Source: DASUAS01 sp963720765 (lineage in GTDB: Bacteria > Actinomycetota > Acidimicrobiia > IMCC26256 > DASPTH01). Taken from it: DNA of 64,000 bases. Numbering within the stretch: the first letter of the stretch is position 1; every line of letters starts with the position of its first letter. Shown in pieces: positions 63,141 to 64,000 of this stretch. The notes beneath the pieces were generated by a model that was not told the origin of the DNA, did no database searches, and saw only the letters and a program-made list of their open reading frames with translations. The DNA is taken from NCBI GenBank assembly GCA_963720765.1, contig CAVRGS010000005.1:134039-198038 (forward strand). The letters are read 5' to 3'. A program made the translations under genes and the position numbers.

Positions 63141-63591
63141 CCTTGGCCAGCGCGTCCTCGTACTCGGCCTTGGCGCGCGGCGTGCCGAGATCGGGGGAGG
63201 AGAACGTGGAGCTCACCACTCCCGAGCCATCGAGCACGAACGTGGCTCGGTTGGCACAGCCCAGCGCGTCGTTGAACACGCCGTAGGCCTTCGCCACCTC
63301 GCCGTGGGGCCAGAAGTCGCTCAGCACCGGGAACGTGAAGCCCTGCTCCTCGGCCCAGATGCGTTGCGAGTGGCGCGAGTCGCACGAGATGGCGAGCACC
63401 TGCGCGCCGCCACGCTCGAAGGCGGACGGATCGTCGCGGATCTCGCACAGCTCACCCTGGCAGACGCCCGTGAACGTGAACGGGTAGAAGACGATCACGA
63501 CGGGCTTGCCGCGCAGCGCGGACAGCGTGACCTCGTTGCCGTCTTGATCCTTGAGCGTGAAGTCGGGGGCGACGTCGCCGACTGCGACCAT
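63133..63591 (-). CDS. Peroxiredoxin, AhpE-like
   Basis: A 152-residue peroxiredoxin starting at the ATG complementary to 63589-63591. VGDVAPDFTLKDQDGNEVTLSALRGKPVVIVFYPFTFTGVCQGELCEIRDD is the AhpE type, with the peroxidatic Cys in TGVCQGE. Further Cys residues occur in AISCDSRHS and DALGCANRA. It reduces peroxides and probably uses mycothiol or mycoredoxin in actinobacteria. It converges on arsR. Confidence 0.88.
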   Translation of the reverse strand: MVAVGDVAPDFTLKDQDGNEVTLSALRGKPVVIVFYPFTFTGVCQGELCEIRDDPSAFERGGAQVLAISCDSRHSQRIWAEEQGFTFPVLSDFWPHGEVAKAYGVFNDALGCANRATFVLDGSGVVSSTFSSPDLGTPRAKAEYEDALAKVS

Positions 63592-63636
63592 GGTGAGCTC
63601 CTCGGGTCGGGGAGCCCGCACACTACGCGCAGTGGG

Positions 63637-64000
63637 TCAGTCGGCCGGGAGGCGGACGTCGAGCGCGGCTTCGATGCGTTCGTGCAGTTCGGGGATGTCG
63701 CCGACGAGCTTGGCGAAGTCGGCGCCGAACATCGCGAGCACAACTCCGGGCGCGAGGACGGTGACGGTGGCGGTGCGGCGGCGCGCGCGGAAGATGGCAC
63801 CCTCGCCGAAGAAGTCGCCCGGCCCGAGCTCGGCAACCGGCTCACCGTGCTTGACCACCTCGGCCAGGCCCGATTCGATGACGAAGAAGAAGTAGCCGGC
63901 GCCGCCCTCCGAGCTCAGGTGCTCGCCGATGTGGGCGTCTCGCTCCTCGAGCTTGGCGGCGATCGCACCGAGCTCGTCGGCAGACAGGCCACTGAACAGC
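63637..64000 (-). CDS. Cyclic-nucleotide-binding domain protein (5' end outside window)
   Basis: The frame runs in from the right edge and ends at TGA 63637-63639, leaving 121 residues. The cNMP-binding beta-roll is visible: LFSGLSADELGAIAAKLEERDAHIGEHL, YFFFVIESGLAEVVKHGEPVAELGPGDFFGEGAIFRARRRTATVTVLAPGVVLAMFGADFAKLV. GDFFGEGAIF with RRTATV is the phosphate-binding cassette. The tail has no DNA-binding domain, so it may be a stand-alone sensor or fused upstream beyond the window. Confidence 0.8.
   Translation of the reverse strand, partial: LFSGLSADELGAIAAKLEERDAHIGEHLSSEGGAGYFFFVIESGLAEVVKHGEPVAELGPGDFFGEGAIFRARRRTATVTVLAPGVVLAMFGADFAKLVGDIPELHERIEAALDVRLPAD

Overview
This window is about 70% GC and carries actinobacterial marker genes: two WhiB-type iron-sulfur regulators, a DUF222/HNH endonuclease, F420/flavin luciferase-like oxidoreductases, many GTG starts and ATGA/GTGA stop-start overlaps. 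The gene set looks like a free-living aerobic actinobacterium. An Acidimicrobiia-like organism is my best guess, but that is inference and I ran no search. I saw no rRNA, tRNA, insertion sequence, prophage or CRISPR array. Nearly all of the window is compact chromosomal coding sequence, with only one gene-free stretch over 300 bases (53697-54242).

About a third of the genes are broken by single-base frameshifts, mostly one extra base. Each repairs into a full-length family member when that base is ignored. They concentrate in 2.5-24 kb, recur in the same short contexts, and are almost absent from 37-44, 52.6-60.2 and 61-64 kb. I read them as sequencing or assembly errors, so coordinates are given for the whole intended gene with approximate shift positions.

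Layout. 1-31.7 kb is an accessory and housekeeping mix: five DHA2/DHA3-type MFS exporters (two with divergent TetR regulators and palindromic operators), a CPA2 antiporter, a DEAD-box helicase fused to a cold-shock domain, two VOC proteins, two peroxide/redox proteins, two SnoaL-like proteins, two SDRs, two acyl-CoA thioesterases, two HAD phosphatases, two cell-wall peptidases (M23 and M15 lipoproteins), an LtrA-like protein and a fatty-acid desaturase. 32-44.4 kb holds core metabolism: xseA-xseB, a succinate dehydrogenase operon sdhC-sdhA-sdhB, a MoxR-like ATPase with a VWA partner, and a divergent pair of citrate synthases, one carrying an N-terminal MerR-like DNA-binding domain. 44.4-52.9 kb holds the HNH protein, a macro-domain protein, two whiB genes, a formimidoyltransferase-like gene, a tatA gene, an ECF sigma/anti-sigma/MucB-like module and an HtrA protease.

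53-61 kb is a full phosphate regulon: two phoU paralogs on the minus strand, separated by a 69-bp tandem repeat array, diverge from pstS-pstC-pstA-pstB-phoR-phoB. A strong hairpin after pstS probably sets a high PstS:PstCAB ratio. 60.9-63.1 kb is an arsenic cassette: arsI, an aquaporin and arsC on the minus strand, divergent from arsR. The window closes with an AhpE-like peroxiredoxin and a truncated cyclic-nucleotide-binding protein.
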